Below are positions 1 through 7,887 of a DNA stretch of 14,593 nucleotides, one piece after another. The stretch's first letter is position 1, and every line of letters begins with the position of its first letter. The position numbers and the translations under genes were made by a program. The notes under the pieces were generated by a model. It saw nothing but the letters and a program-made list of their open reading frames with translations. It searched no databases and was not told the DNA's origin. Origin of the DNA: JAKLKS01 sp964370855 (GTDB lineage Bacteria > Planctomycetota > JAJSAM01 > JAKLKS01). The stretch is from positions 1 through 14,593 of the forward strand of contig CAYJMF010000109.1 of assembly GCA_964370855.1 (NCBI GenBank). Reading direction: 5' to 3'.

Positions 1-53
<53 letters not shown>

Positions 54-62
54 ACTCCTCCC

Positions 63-3000
63 CTACGGGTACTTGAACTGCCCCGCCTTCCTCCCCGGGG
101 TCCAGTCGGCCTCGCGGTACCCGGCCTCCTCCCCGATGGAGAGCGTGAAGCGCAGGGGGTTGGCGGGGACCGCGGCGTAGGTCAGCTTCTTGAGGACGAG
201 GGACCATGTCTTCGCCACGGGGTCGACGACGACCCTGGCCCTGGTGAGGTCCCAGGAGGGGCTCTTCCACGTGTACTTCCCCTTCTTCACCTTCCAGCCC
301 TCGTCCCCGGCCGCGATCCGGAGGAGGGTGCCCGCCTCCATGTCCCCGAGGCGCAGTTCCAGGGACTGCCCCGCGGGGTCGAAGGCGGAGGCGAGGGAGT
401 CCTCCCCGAAGGCGAAGGTCCCCGAGAGGACGAGGGAGTCCCTGCGCGCGGCCTCCTTGTCCGTGACCTTCCCCTTGACGAGGTCGATCACAAGCGAGGT
501 GGGCATCGTGGCCGTCACGGTGTTGGAGTCCAGGGAGGACCCCGTGGGGTTCACGGCGCGGACCTTCCAGGAGTAGGTGCGCCCCGGGAGCACCGTCCCG
601 TCGGACCAGGCGGTGACGCCGAGCTGCGGGGTGGCGAGGGTGGAGAAGAGCGCGGCCCCGGGGGCGCGGGAGAGGAGGAAGAAGTCCTCCGTGTCGCTGT
701 TGTCCTGCCAGGTCAGGTCGACCCGCCGCGGGGAGACGACGACGGCGGCCATGGAGGAGGGGGCGAGGGGGGCGGAGGTGGGCGGCGGCGGGGTGCGGAT
801 GGAGGCCTCCTCGGAGGGATCGGAGAGGTAGCCGCCGGCGTCGGTGCGGAGGCGGTAGACGTAGAGGGTGTCCGGCACGAGGTTGCCGTCGACGGCGGAG
901 AGGACGTCGCCGGGAAGGGAGGCGATCTCCGCGAAGGGGCCGCCGTCCACGGAGCGCTCGAGGCGGAACCCGTCCTGCCCGACGCCGGGATCGGTCCAGT
1001 CGATCTGCGCCGCGCGCAGGGCGACGAGCTTCACCCCGACGTAGGGGGGGGCCGGGGGGAGGCGCTCGATGGAGGAGAGGATGGCGTCCCATCCGTCGCT
1101 GAAGGTCCCCTGGTAGGGGTCCTTCATCGGGTAGTTCGTCCCGGCGTAGGAGTAGCCCCCCACGATGATGTGCCCCTTCGAATCCAAGGCCACGGCCTCG
1201 CCCCGGTCGTCCCCGCTCCCTCCGAGGAAGGTGGAGAAGGGCGGCACCGGGGAGGTCTCCCGGAACAGGGCGGCGACGACGTCGAAGTTCCCGCCCTTCG
1301 TCCCCTGGACGGGCCCGATCAGGGGGAAGTTGGTGGACTCCGAGTATCCGACGACGCATGCCGAGCCGCTCCCGTCCACGCAGACCGACCTCAGGGCGTC
1401 CTGCTGCGTGCCGCCGAAGTAGGTGGACATCTGGATGCCGCTCCCGTCACCCTCGAGGCGCGTCACGACCCCGTCGGTCATCCCGGCTTTGGCCTGCTGG
1501 TAGCCTCCCGTGGAGGGGTAGTCGGTGGAGTCCGTCTGTCCGCAGATCCAGACCGCCCCCGAGGGGGCGACCGCCACCCCGGTGAGGAACTCCGAACCGC
1601 CGCCACCCATGAAGGTGGACCAGAGGAGGGTCGCCCCGTCGGGATCGACGCAGGTGACGTACCCGTCCCGCCCCGGTCCGTAGGTCCCCTTGACGGGGTC
1701 CTGGAGAGGAAACGCGCTGGAGGTCGTGGACCCCACCAGGATCGGGGCCCCGGACCCGTCCAGCGCCAGCGCGTAGCAGCTCTCCTCCCCCGCCCCCCCG
1801 AGGTAGGTGCTCCAGGTCAGGGAACTCCCGTTCGCGGGCAGCTTGAAGAGGAAGGCGTCCGCCGCCCCGGGGCCGCCGAGGGCGGGCTGGAAGGAGGAGG
1901 GGGTCGTGGGGAAGTCCGAGGACTTGGTCGGCCCGGCGACGTAGATGGCGCCGGCGCCGTCCACGGCGATGCCCGTGGCGCTGTCGTCGAAGCCGCCTCC
2001 CAGGTAGGTGGAGAAGACGAGGGAGCCACCGTCGGCGGCGAACTTCGTCACGAAGGCGTCCCTGTCCCCGGCGCTGTAGGTCCGGATCGCGGACTTCGTC
2101 GGGAAGTTGGTGCTCGTCGTCCACCCCGCGGCGACGAGGAGCCCGTCCCCGTCCAGCGCGAGGGCGTCGGCGAGCTCGTCGGAGGCGCCTCCGAGGAACG
2201 TGGCGTAGGCGAGGGACTGCCCGTCGGCGGCGAAGACGGCGACGAAGGCGTCGTCGTTGCCGCCCCTGGTCGCCTGGAAGCCGTCCACGACGGGGAAGGA
2301 GGTCGACCCCGTGCGGCCGGCGATGCAGGGCCTGTCCGAGGAATCGATGACGATGGCGTCGATGTCCTCGAGCCCGATCCCCCCGAGGTAGGTGGAGTAG
2401 ATGAGCTCCGGATCCACGACCACCGGGGCCGCGGGGTCGTACCGCCCGAGGACGAGGGCGACGGTGCCGCCGCCGGCGAGCCGGAAGGCCGCCTCCACGG
2501 GGGCGCGGCGGCCGCCGAGGTCCTGCCAGGCCACGGGTCGCTTGTGCCGCAGCACGCCGCCCCGGGTCGCCACGAGGAGATCGCCCCTTCCGTCCACCTC
2601 GAGGGACGCGGCCCCTGCGAACTCCATCCGCAGGAGGCCGGGATCGGCCCCCGGCGCGAGGAGGAAGTCGTACTCGAGGCGCCCCCCGGGGAGCCCCCGC
2701 CAGCGGAGATCGATGCCGGGCCAGGCGTTGCGGCCGAGGATCCCCCCGAAGCGGGGGACGTCGCGTACCCAGCGGGACTCGTCGTTCCCGAGGAGGTAGT
2801 GGTGGACGCCGGGCAGCGGCGCCCCCACGGCGCGGGGCGGCGCGGGTTTCGCGCCGACGAACCGCATGCGGACGAGGTCGGCCCCCGCGGAGGGGCGGGG
2901 TTCCTCGCCGGGCCCGTCGATGCGACGGCCGGTGCCGCGGGGGAGCACGAAGAGCGCCTCGTCGTCGGTGAAGAAGGCGCGGTAGCCGCGGGCCCGGGCG

Positions 3001-3197
3001 AGGAACCGCACCCCCGCGTCGGCCTGCCCGCGGTTCTCCTCGAAGGCGGCGGGGAGGCGCTCCATGGCCCCGCGCACGAGGACGGCGGGCGGCGGGGGCG
3101 TCCCGTCGCCGGGACGGCGGGCGTCGGCGAGGCCGCGCGGAAGGGCGCCGGCGAGGGCGAAGGCGACGATGAGCATGGACCCGGCCAGGACGCGCAT
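63..3197 (-). CDS. Secreted SBBP-repeat beta-propeller protein with two FN3 domains
   Basis: Predicted exported protein of 1044 residues with no recognisable enzyme active site, probably structural or binding at the cell surface. Residues 1-25 form a signal peptide (MRVLAGSMLIVAFALAGALP). Residues about 48-260 match the domain that usually precedes SBBP repeats (FEENRGQ, YEYDFLLAPGADP, then VVVDPELIYSTYLGG). Seven SBBP repeats follow, with signatures STYLGG, ATFLGG, STYLGG, STYLGG, STFMGG, STYFGG and STFLGG starting near 268, 331, 396, 463, 527, 591 and 654, a period of about 64 residues, which suggests a seven-bladed propeller. Two fibronectin type III-like domains lie at about 718-800 and 812-898. 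Residues 900-1044 form a beta-rich C-terminal module I cannot name. The start at 3197 is chosen because it begins the signal peptide and has a GGGAGGG-type ribosome site; upstream in-frame codons encode only Arg/Pro-rich antisense sequence. It follows the small lipoprotein genes by 56 bp. The propeller family is clear, the biological role is not. Confidence 0.88.
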   Translation of the reverse strand: MRVLAGSMLIVAFALAGALPRGLADARRPGDGTPPPPAVLVRGAMERLPAAFEENRGQADAGVRFLARARGYRAFFTDDEALFVLPRGTGRRIDGPGEEPRPSAGADLVRMRFVGAKPAPPRAVGAPLPGVHHYLLGNDESRWVRDVPRFGGILGRNAWPGIDLRWRGLPGGRLEYDFLLAPGADPGLLRMEFAGAASLEVDGRGDLLVATRGGVLRHKRPVAWQDLGGRRAPVEAAFRLAGGGTVALVLGRYDPAAPVVVDPELIYSTYLGGIGLEDIDAIVIDSSDRPCIAGRTGSTSFPVVDGFQATRGGNDDAFVAVFAADGQSLAYATFLGGASDELADALALDGDGLLVAAGWTTSTNFPTKSAIRTYSAGDRDAFVTKFAADGGSLVFSTYLGGGFDDSATGIAVDGAGAIYVAGPTKSSDFPTTPSSFQPALGGPGAADAFLFKLPANGSSLTWSTYLGGAGEESCYALALDGSGAPILVGSTTSSAFPLQDPVKGTYGPGRDGYVTCVDPDGATLLWSTFMGGGGSEFLTGVAVAPSGAVWICGQTDSTDYPSTGGYQQAKAGMTDGVVTRLEGDGSGIQMSTYFGGTQQDALRSVCVDGSGSACVVGYSESTNFPLIGPVQGTKGGNFDVVAALFRETSPVPPFSTFLGGSGDDRGEAVALDSKGHIIVGGYSYAGTNYPMKDPYQGTFSDGWDAILSSIERLPPAPPYVGVKLVALRAAQIDWTDPGVGQDGFRLERSVDGGPFAEIASLPGDVLSAVDGNLVPDTLYVYRLRTDAGGYLSDPSEEASIRTPPPPTSAPLAPSSMAAVVVSPRRVDLTWQDNSDTEDFFLLSRAPGAALFSTLATPQLGVTAWSDGTVLPGRTYSWKVRAVNPTGSSLDSNTVTATMPTSLVIDLVKGKVTDKEAARRDSLVLSGTFAFGEDSLASAFDPAGQSLELRLGDMEAGTLLRIAAGDEGWKVKKGKYTWKSPSWDLTRARVVVDPVAKTWSLVLKKLTYAAVPANPLRFTLSIGEEAGYREADWTPGRKAGQFKYP

Positions 3198-3241
3198 CGT
3201 TCCCTCCCCCCGACACCCGGATGGGTGGGCGCCGGGGGTCG

Positions 3242-3247
3242 ATTGTA
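3242..3247 (-). promoter_or_regulatory. Possible -10 element (TACAAT) before the SBBP gene
   Basis: On the minus strand TACAAT matches five of six bases of the TATAAT consensus. It sits about 45 bases upstream of the start at 3197, just after the TGA of the preceding lipoprotein gene. No good -35 hexamer is visible at 16-18 bp, so this is a suggestion only. If real, the propeller gene can be expressed independently of the lipoprotein cluster. Confidence 0.35.
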
Positions 3248-3253
3248 CTCCCG

Positions 3254-3613
3254 TCAGCGCACCTCCACGACCGAGACCCGCTCCACGACGCCCGCCCCGT
3301 CGAGGACCACCACGAGGCTGATGCGCGCCTGCTTCCAGTCGGGGAGCGTGGGCCCGCCGTACTCGGGCCGCTCGGGGAAGGCCGGGAGGGCGGGGCCCCG
3401 GCCCCCGGGCACGAGCCGCCATGCGAGGACCCGCTCCCCCTCGAAGGCGGCGTGGGGCGTGGAGAAGCGGAGGATCAGCTCCTCCGCCGTGGTCCGGCCG
3501 ACCTCGATGCCGGGGACCAACCTCGCGGCGTCGCCGGCTTCGAGCCGCCGGCCCGTGGCGGTGGCGCACCCGGCGAGGGAGAGCGCGAGGAGGAGCGCGG
3601 CCGCCCTCCTCAT
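3254..3613 (-). CDS. Small BamE/SmpA-like lipoprotein (third of three)
   Basis: A 119-residue predicted lipoprotein with signal peptide 1-15 and lipobox SLAGC (Cys16). The mature part carries the pattern LVPGIEVGRTTAEELILRFS...FEGERVLAW, which resembles the BamE/SmpA fold motif: a glycine-threonine turn, a helix, then a fitness or specificity loop and a beta strand ending in W. The related gene at 4017-4355 has the matching stretch FEGERILSW, so the two are probably paralogues. The start at 3613 begins the signal sequence, has GGAG eight bases upstream, and overlaps the previous stop by 4 bp (ATGA), implying translational coupling. BamE proper assists outer-membrane protein assembly, but similarity here is only at fold level and no BAM role is claimed. 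The likely location is periplasmic, lipid-anchored. Confidence 0.82.
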   Translation of the reverse strand: MRRAAALLLALSLAGCATATGRRLEAGDAARLVPGIEVGRTTAEELILRFSTPHAAFEGERVLAWRLVPGGRGPALPAFPERPEYGGPTLPDWKQARISLVVVLDGAGVVERVSVVEVR

Positions 3614-4020
3614 GGCCAGGACTCCAGGGTCGCGTACCAGGTCTCGTCGCTCCCGAGCTTGTCCTCGAGGAGGATCTCCGACCGCACCAGGATCCCCCCC
3701 TCGTCGAAGCGGACCATGAGGGCCCCGTGCCGTACCCCCTCCCCGGCGGCTCCCCCGCCCTGGGAGAAGACGCACCAGAACAGCCACGCCTGGTCCCAGA
3801 CGTAGCCGAGGACCCGGTCCTCCTCCCCGCGCAGGTCCGGCTCGCCGAGGAGGAGGAGCACGTCGCGCCGGCTCGTGACGCCGGGAACGAGGAGGGCGAC
3901 GTCCGCCGCGGCGATCTCCCCGCGGTGGGCGGTCTCCCACGGGGTGTGGTGGACGACGGGGGTGATGATGCAGCCGCCCGCGGCCGCGGCGAGGAGGAGG
4001 GCGAGGGCCCCGGCCTTCAC
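3610..4020 (-). CDS. Small BamE/SmpA-like lipoprotein (second of three)
   Basis: A 136-residue predicted lipoprotein starting at GTG. The signal peptide ends in AAGGC (Cys17). The stretch LLVPGVTSRRDVLLLLGEPD is a good BamE/SmpA-type motif (glycine-threonine/serine turn, amphipathic helix, then LG.P). It is followed by LGYVWDQAWLFWCVF, an aromatic-rich strand, and by RFDEGGILVRSE, the final strand common to this fold. Both ends overlap neighbours by four bases (GTGA upstream, ATGA downstream), so the three genes should be co-translated. The ribosome site before the GTG is weak, consistent with coupling. The sequence is less similar to the two flanking copies than they are to each other. The precise function is unknown. 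Confidence 0.82.
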   Translation of the reverse strand: MKAGALALLLAAAAGGCIITPVVHHTPWETAHRGEIAAADVALLVPGVTSRRDVLLLLGEPDLRGEEDRVLGYVWDQAWLFWCVFSQGGGAAGEGVRHGALMVRFDEGGILVRSEILLEDKLGSDETWYATLESWP

Positions 4021-4355
4021 TGGAGCGGCACCAGGTTGAACCGGGCCAGGATCCCCCGGTCATCGAAGACCGCGGTCAGCGCGTAGAGGACGTGGAGCCC
4101 GCCCCCATAGGCGTTCGCGGCGCACGGGCGGAACTCCCCCGGACCTTCGCGCGTCAGCCGCCAGGAGAGGATCCGCTCCCCCTCGAAGCTCCCCGCCGGC
4201 GGCCCGAACTGGAGCAGCAGCGCCTCCCGCGCCGTCGTCCCCTCGACGAGGAAGGGGACGGCCTCGCGGACCTGCTCCTCGGTGTCGAGGGGGATGTGCC
4301 CCGCGCAGCCGGCGAGGAGGAGCACCCATCCCAGGCCCGGTCCCGTGCGTGCCAT
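4017..4355 (-). CDS. Small BamE/SmpA-like lipoprotein (first of three)
   Basis: A 112-residue predicted lipoprotein, first gene of the minus-strand cluster. The signal peptide ends in LLAGC (Cys17). The mature part has VEGTTAREALLLQFGPP followed by FEGERILSW, the same arrangement as the third gene of the cluster, and ends in TAVFDDRGILARF, again like the second. The open frame continues upstream to 4637, but only the methionine at 4355 is followed by a proper signal peptide. No ribosome-binding sequence is visible before it, and a -10-like TACGAT ends six bases upstream, so the message may be leaderless. Function is unknown beyond a fold-level resemblance to BamE/SmpA. Confidence 0.8.
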   Translation of the reverse strand: MARTGPGLGWVLLLAGCAGHIPLDTEEQVREAVPFLVEGTTAREALLLQFGPPAGSFEGERILSWRLTREGPGEFRPCAANAYGGGLHVLYALTAVFDDRGILARFNLVPLQ

Positions 4356-4361
4356 GCGGGA

Positions 4362-4367
4362 ATCGTA
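4362..4367 (-). promoter_or_regulatory. Possible -10 element (TACGAT) with leaderless start
   Basis: TACGAT on the minus strand ends six bases before the ATG of the first lipoprotein gene. Transcription would then begin at or very near the start codon, matching the absence of a Shine-Dalgarno sequence there. A TTGACG hexamer lies further upstream (4398-4403) but about 30 bp away, too far for a normal pair. The rest of the 173-bp divergent gap (4356-4528) shows nothing else convincing. Confidence 0.3.
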
Positions 4368-4528
4368 TCCGGTGCCTGATCCCCGGGACCCGACGGGCGT
4401 CAACAGCGCCGGCAGCTGCCCGGGGAGCCGCTCCGGGTCATCGGAGAGGGTGGAGCCCCCTCGCGTCGCGGACGAAGTAGACTGGACCGGTCGTCCATGG
4501 GGAGGGAGCTTCCCGGGAGGGCCGACCG

Positions 4529-6565
4529 ATGGCCATGCGCGCACGGACCCCGCTGTCGGCGGCATCGTTCCTCCTGCTGGCCATTCCCGGTTGCGCCGCC
4601 GGGGTGCAGGACCCGGGACCCCCGCCGGAAGAAGCACGGGCCAGCGCGCCGCTTCCTCCTCCTCCGGTTGCGGGACCGGAGGCGCCGGCCGCCGCCGGCG
4701 ACATCGGCGAGCTCGCGGACGCGGCCGCCCGCGCCGGTCCGACCCGGGACCCCGCCGAGCTGGTGCGCAGGCTGGACCTCCTCGTGCGGGCCGGGCACGA
4801 GGCCGATGCCATTCCCGTCCTGGACGCCCTCCGGGCCGCGGACCCGCCCGTCCCGGACGTGGCCATCGAGAGATTCGCCCACGATTGGATCGTCACCGGC
4901 CGGGACGACCTCGCCATGCGCCTCATCGAGCGCTTCCCCGGGACACGGTCGCGCGCGACCTTCATCCTGCTGGAACGTCGTGCCCTCGCCGACGGGTGGG
5001 AGACGGTGGACCGCTGGGCCGCCGAAAGGGAGCCCGCGAACCCGGACGGGTGGCTCCGTGAGCGCCTCCAGATGCGGGAGAAGTTCGGCACGGCCCGCCT
5101 GCTCCTCGACGAGGTGGCCGCCGCCGCGCGGAAGACACCGGCGGACATGGACGGGTTCCTCCGCTGGATCGAAGCCGGCGAGGCCGTCTCACCGCGGCCC
5201 GACGCGTCCTGGATCGCCGCGTGCGCCGAGCCGGTCCTGGCCTTCGACGGGGCCCGGCTCGGCAGACGCCTCCACGAGGTCCGCTCCTTCGCGGCGGCGG
5301 TCCGCATCCTCGACCGGTCCCTCGCGACCCCCTTCACCCCGGCCGACGCCGACGCCCTCCGGGCGTGGTTCCGCGAGCACCAGGCCCGGATGCGGCCCGG
5401 GCCGGACACGGACGGGAACTGGGAAGCGATCCTCCGCCGCACGACCCGCTTCGCGCTGGCCGACTCCCTCCTCGGCTCCGGCGAGGCGGCGCGGGCCCAG
5501 ACCGTCCTCGAGGCGCTCGCCGCGGACGCGGAGGCGACGGGGGACCTCCCGGACCTCTTCCTCGCGGGGCGCATCCAGGCCGGCTCCGGCGCGCGGGTCA
5601 TCGAGAAGCGCGTCCTCGCCGCCGAGGTGGTGGAGGCCGACACCGCGGACTACTGGAGGCACCGCGTCGCGTACTTCAAGGGGCGCAAGGAACCGGATCG
5701 CGTGCGGGAGGCGACGGCCGGGCTCCTCGCGGTGATCGAACGGAAGCTCCCGTCGGTGACGTGGGGATCGGCCCCCGACCAGCGGCTCTCCCTCGTCGAA
5801 GACAAGGCGTCGGCGGTAGGCCTCCTCTCGGGGAAGCGCGCGGCCTTCGACGTCCTCCACGGCGAGCTCGCCCCGCTGCTGGACGCGAAGTCGGAGGAGT
5901 GGCGGCTCCTGTACGGCCTCGCGTATGACTACGCCGAGTTCCTCGACGCGGAGGACCCCGTGCTCTGGCGGTACCTCGGGGAGCGGGCGGACTGGAGCCA
6001 CGCCGAGCACCGGCTCCTCATGGGCCTGGCCGCGTCGCTCGACGGATCATCGAGGGACTCCCTGTGGACCCGCGCCGAAGCGCTCGCCGCCTCCGGTCCG
6101 CCGGAACGGGGGAAGGAGCTCGGCCGGGTGATGACGGCGACGGGCGCCCACGCCCGGGCGGTGGAGGTCCTCCGGTCGGTCGTCGGGAGGCTGACCGACC
6201 CCGAGGCCCGGCGCTCCGCGGCCTTCTCGCTTCTCGGTGCGTGCGAGGGGGCCGGGGACTGGCGGGGGGCCGAGGCGGCCTGGCGCCTCCTGCTTGAGAA
6301 CGCCGGGCCGGGCGCGCTGACGGTCGAACTGCGTCAGTGGGCCGGGAAGCCCGCCCTGACCGCGGCGCGGGCGGGCGCGGCCGACGACGCCCTCCGGCTC
6401 TGGGCCGCGAAGGTGGACCTCGACCGCGGCGAATTCTCGGACCTCGACAGGCTGCGGAAACTCGGCCTCGGAGAGCGCCTGCGCGCGTTCTACGGGGACC
6501 TGGTCGCCCGCGACCCCGGGGCCGCGCCCTGCGTCGCGCGCGCCCTCGCCGTGCTCGGCGACTGA
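4529..6565 (+). CDS. Large helical-repeat lipoprotein, function unknown
   Basis: A 678-residue predicted lipoprotein that I do not recognise as a named family. Residues 1-21 form a signal peptide with lipobox AIPGC (Cys22; proline at -2 is slightly unusual). A Pro/Ala-rich linker runs to about residue 57. The rest is almost entirely amphipathic alpha-helix with Ala/Leu/Arg-rich segments of tetratricopeptide or solenoid type, for example EATGDLPDLFLAGRIQAG near 330 and LLGACEGAGDWRGAEAAWRL near 565. No catalytic motif is visible. The start at 4529 has GGGAGG eight bases upstream; a second in-frame ATG six bases later is possible. A strong hairpin lies downstream before the next lipoprotein gene. 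Its role may be scaffolding in the periplasm, inferred only from anchor and repeat type. Confidence 0.82.
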   Translation: MAMRARTPLSAASFLLLAIPGCAAGVQDPGPPPEEARASAPLPPPPVAGPEAPAAAGDIGELADAAARAGPTRDPAELVRRLDLLVRAGHEADAIPVLDALRAADPPVPDVAIERFAHDWIVTGRDDLAMRLIERFPGTRSRATFILLERRALADGWETVDRWAAEREPANPDGWLRERLQMREKFGTARLLLDEVAAAARKTPADMDGFLRWIEAGEAVSPRPDASWIAACAEPVLAFDGARLGRRLHEVRSFAAAVRILDRSLATPFTPADADALRAWFREHQARMRPGPDTDGNWEAILRRTTRFALADSLLGSGEAARAQTVLEALAADAEATGDLPDLFLAGRIQAGSGARVIEKRVLAAEVVEADTADYWRHRVAYFKGRKEPDRVREATAGLLAVIERKLPSVTWGSAPDQRLSLVEDKASAVGLLSGKRAAFDVLHGELAPLLDAKSEEWRLLYGLAYDYAEFLDAEDPVLWRYLGERADWSHAEHRLLMGLAASLDGSSRDSLWTRAEALAASGPPERGKELGRVMTATGAHARAVEVLRSVVGRLTDPEARRSAAFSLLGACEGAGDWRGAEAAWRLLLENAGPGALTVELRQWAGKPALTAARAGAADDALRLWAAKVDLDRGEFSDLDRLRKLGLGERLRAFYGDLVARDPGAAPCVARALAVLGD

Positions 6566-6600
6566 ACCGGCGTCCCCGGCGGAGATCGGGGGATACGCCT

Positions 6601-6636
6601 CCCGGACTCCGGGTGGTCCTTCCTCCGGGGTCCGGG
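6601..6636. terminator. Strong hairpin between two lipoprotein genes
   Basis: Arms 6601-6612 and 6625-6636 pair over 12 bp with one G-T wobble and enclose a 12-base loop. The hairpin begins 35 bases after the stop at 6565. It lacks a T tract, as is common in GC-rich genomes. It probably separates transcription of the two lipoprotein genes. A TAGGAT hexamer (6639-6644) just after it could be the -10 of the next gene. Confidence 0.5.
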
Positions 6637-6671
6637 GATAGGATGCGCTCCGGTACCGAGGGAGGCGCGCC

Positions 6672-7820
6672 ATGGGGACCATGACCCGGCTGTGGCTGAT
6701 CGGCGGCCTGGTCGCGGGGTGCGCGTCCGGAGGAGAGGAGTCGGCTCCGCCCGTCCCTCCCGTCCTCGAACCGGAAGCGGCATCGATGCCGGAACCGGAG
6801 CCGACGCCGGAACCTCCCCCGGACGATCTGGCCCGGGCCCGGGCCCTCGCCGACGAGGGGAGGACCAACGAGGCCCTGGAAGCCAGCACCCGCGCCCTCG
6901 AGCGGTCCCCCGACCACGTTCCGACACTGTGGCTCCACGCGCTCCTCCTCGTCGCGGCAGGGAACGACGACGACGCCCGCGCGGTCCTTCGCCACGCCGC
7001 GAGCATCGATCCCGGGATACCGGCCGCCTGCTTCAACGAGGGCGGCAAGGCCGAGAACGCGCGGGACCGTGTCACGGCGGCCTCCCTCTACGGGCACGCC
7101 CTGGCCCTCGGCCTGCCCGGGTGGCGGCCGGCGAGCGCCCTCGGCTTCGTCCAGAGCATGCTCGGCCGCCAGGACGAGGCGTTCGCCTCGTACACGGAGG
7201 CCCTGGCGCGGAACCCCGCGGAGCCGGGCATGGCCGCCGAGATCCACCGGCTCCGCGCCCTCGCCCGGATGCGGCAGGGCCGCCTCGAGGACGCCGTGGA
7301 GGACATGGACGCCGCCGTCGCGGGGGGGGCCGCGCGGGCGTTCTACTCGCGCGGGATCCTCCGCTACCTGCGGCGCGATCGCGACGGCGCCCTCGCCGAC
7401 TTCCGCACCGCCGTGTCGACCCCCGACGAAACCACCGACTACAACGACTACGCCCGGCTGAGGGAGTGGCAGGTGCAGGCGCTCCTGGAGGGAGTCGAGA
7501 AGGCGGACCCCGGTCTCCGGGACTACCTCGAGAAGAGGGGCCGCCGGGGCGACGACGACTGGTTCCACACGATGGCTTCCGCGGTGCTGAAGAACCTCGA
7601 CCAGGAGGTCTTCAACAGCCTCATCGAGATCGAGGAGCCCGGAGTGAGGATGGAGCGGCTCTGCGAGCTCACCTATTTCAGGGCGGCGGCCACCCTGCTC
7701 CGGGGGAAAGACGAACTCGCACGGCTCCTGCTCGAGTCCTGTCGCTTGACCGGGATCCTCTGGTTCGACGAGTACGTCTGCGCCGGCTACGAGCTCAAGT
7801 GGATGAAGGAGGGGAAGTAG
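6672..7820 (+). CDS. TPR-repeat lipoprotein
   Basis: A 382-residue predicted lipoprotein. Residues 1-16 form a signal peptide with a canonical lipobox LVAGC (Cys17). Residues 20-50 are a Pro/Glu-rich linker (PEPEPTPEPPP). From about 51 to 250 there are several tetratricopeptide repeats: ALADEGRTNEALEASTRALE, LLVAAGNDDDARAVLRHA, SMLGRQDEAFASYTEALARN, RMRQGRLEDAVEDMDAAV and YLRRDRDGALADFRTAV. These show the usual small residue at position 8 and Ala/Gly at 20. The C-terminal 130 residues are helical but not clear TPR. TPR lipoproteins act as protein-interaction scaffolds; PilF and BamD-like roles are examples, but nothing specific supports either. Start 6672 has GGAGG six bases upstream; an ATG nine bases later is less well placed. 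Confidence 0.87.
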   Translation: MGTMTRLWLIGGLVAGCASGGEESAPPVPPVLEPEAASMPEPEPTPEPPPDDLARARALADEGRTNEALEASTRALERSPDHVPTLWLHALLLVAAGNDDDARAVLRHAASIDPGIPAACFNEGGKAENARDRVTAASLYGHALALGLPGWRPASALGFVQSMLGRQDEAFASYTEALARNPAEPGMAAEIHRLRALARMRQGRLEDAVEDMDAAVAGGAARAFYSRGILRYLRRDRDGALADFRTAVSTPDETTDYNDYARLREWQVQALLEGVEKADPGLRDYLEKRGRRGDDDWFHTMASAVLKNLDQEVFNSLIEIEEPGVRMERLCELTYFRAAATLLRGKDELARLLLESCRLTGILWFDEYVCAGYELKWMKEGK

Positions 7821-7831
7821 CCGGGCTCGCG

Positions 7832-7877
7832 CCCGCTCCACGCCGCGGCATTCCCCTCCGCGGGGACACGGAGCGGG
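7832..7877. terminator. Hairpin between convergent genes
   Basis: Outer arms CCCGCTCC (7832-7839) and GGAGCGGG (7870-7877) pair perfectly. Inside, CCGCGG at 7843-7848 pairs with CCGCGG at 7858-7863 around a nine-base loop. The structure lies in the 67-bp gap between the stops of the TPR lipoprotein (plus) and the pRiA4b-like gene (minus), so it could terminate both. No T tract is present. Confidence 0.45.
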
Positions 7878-7887
7878 GCGGCCCCGA

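Noticed and set aside
3198..3569. N-terminal extension of the SBBP protein to an upstream start
   Set aside because: The extension overlaps the lipoprotein gene at 3254-3613, is Arg/Pro-rich antisense-like sequence, and would bury the signal peptide and its ribosome site.
1170..3719. Long plus-strand open frame opposite the SBBP gene
   Set aside because: It has Gly/Arg/Pro/Glu-rich low-complexity translation typical of the antisense of GC-rich genes; the minus strand has recognisable domains.
4398..4403. TTGACG as a -35 for the lipoprotein cluster
   Set aside because: The spacing to TACGAT is about 30 bp and no other -10 lies at 16-18 bp.
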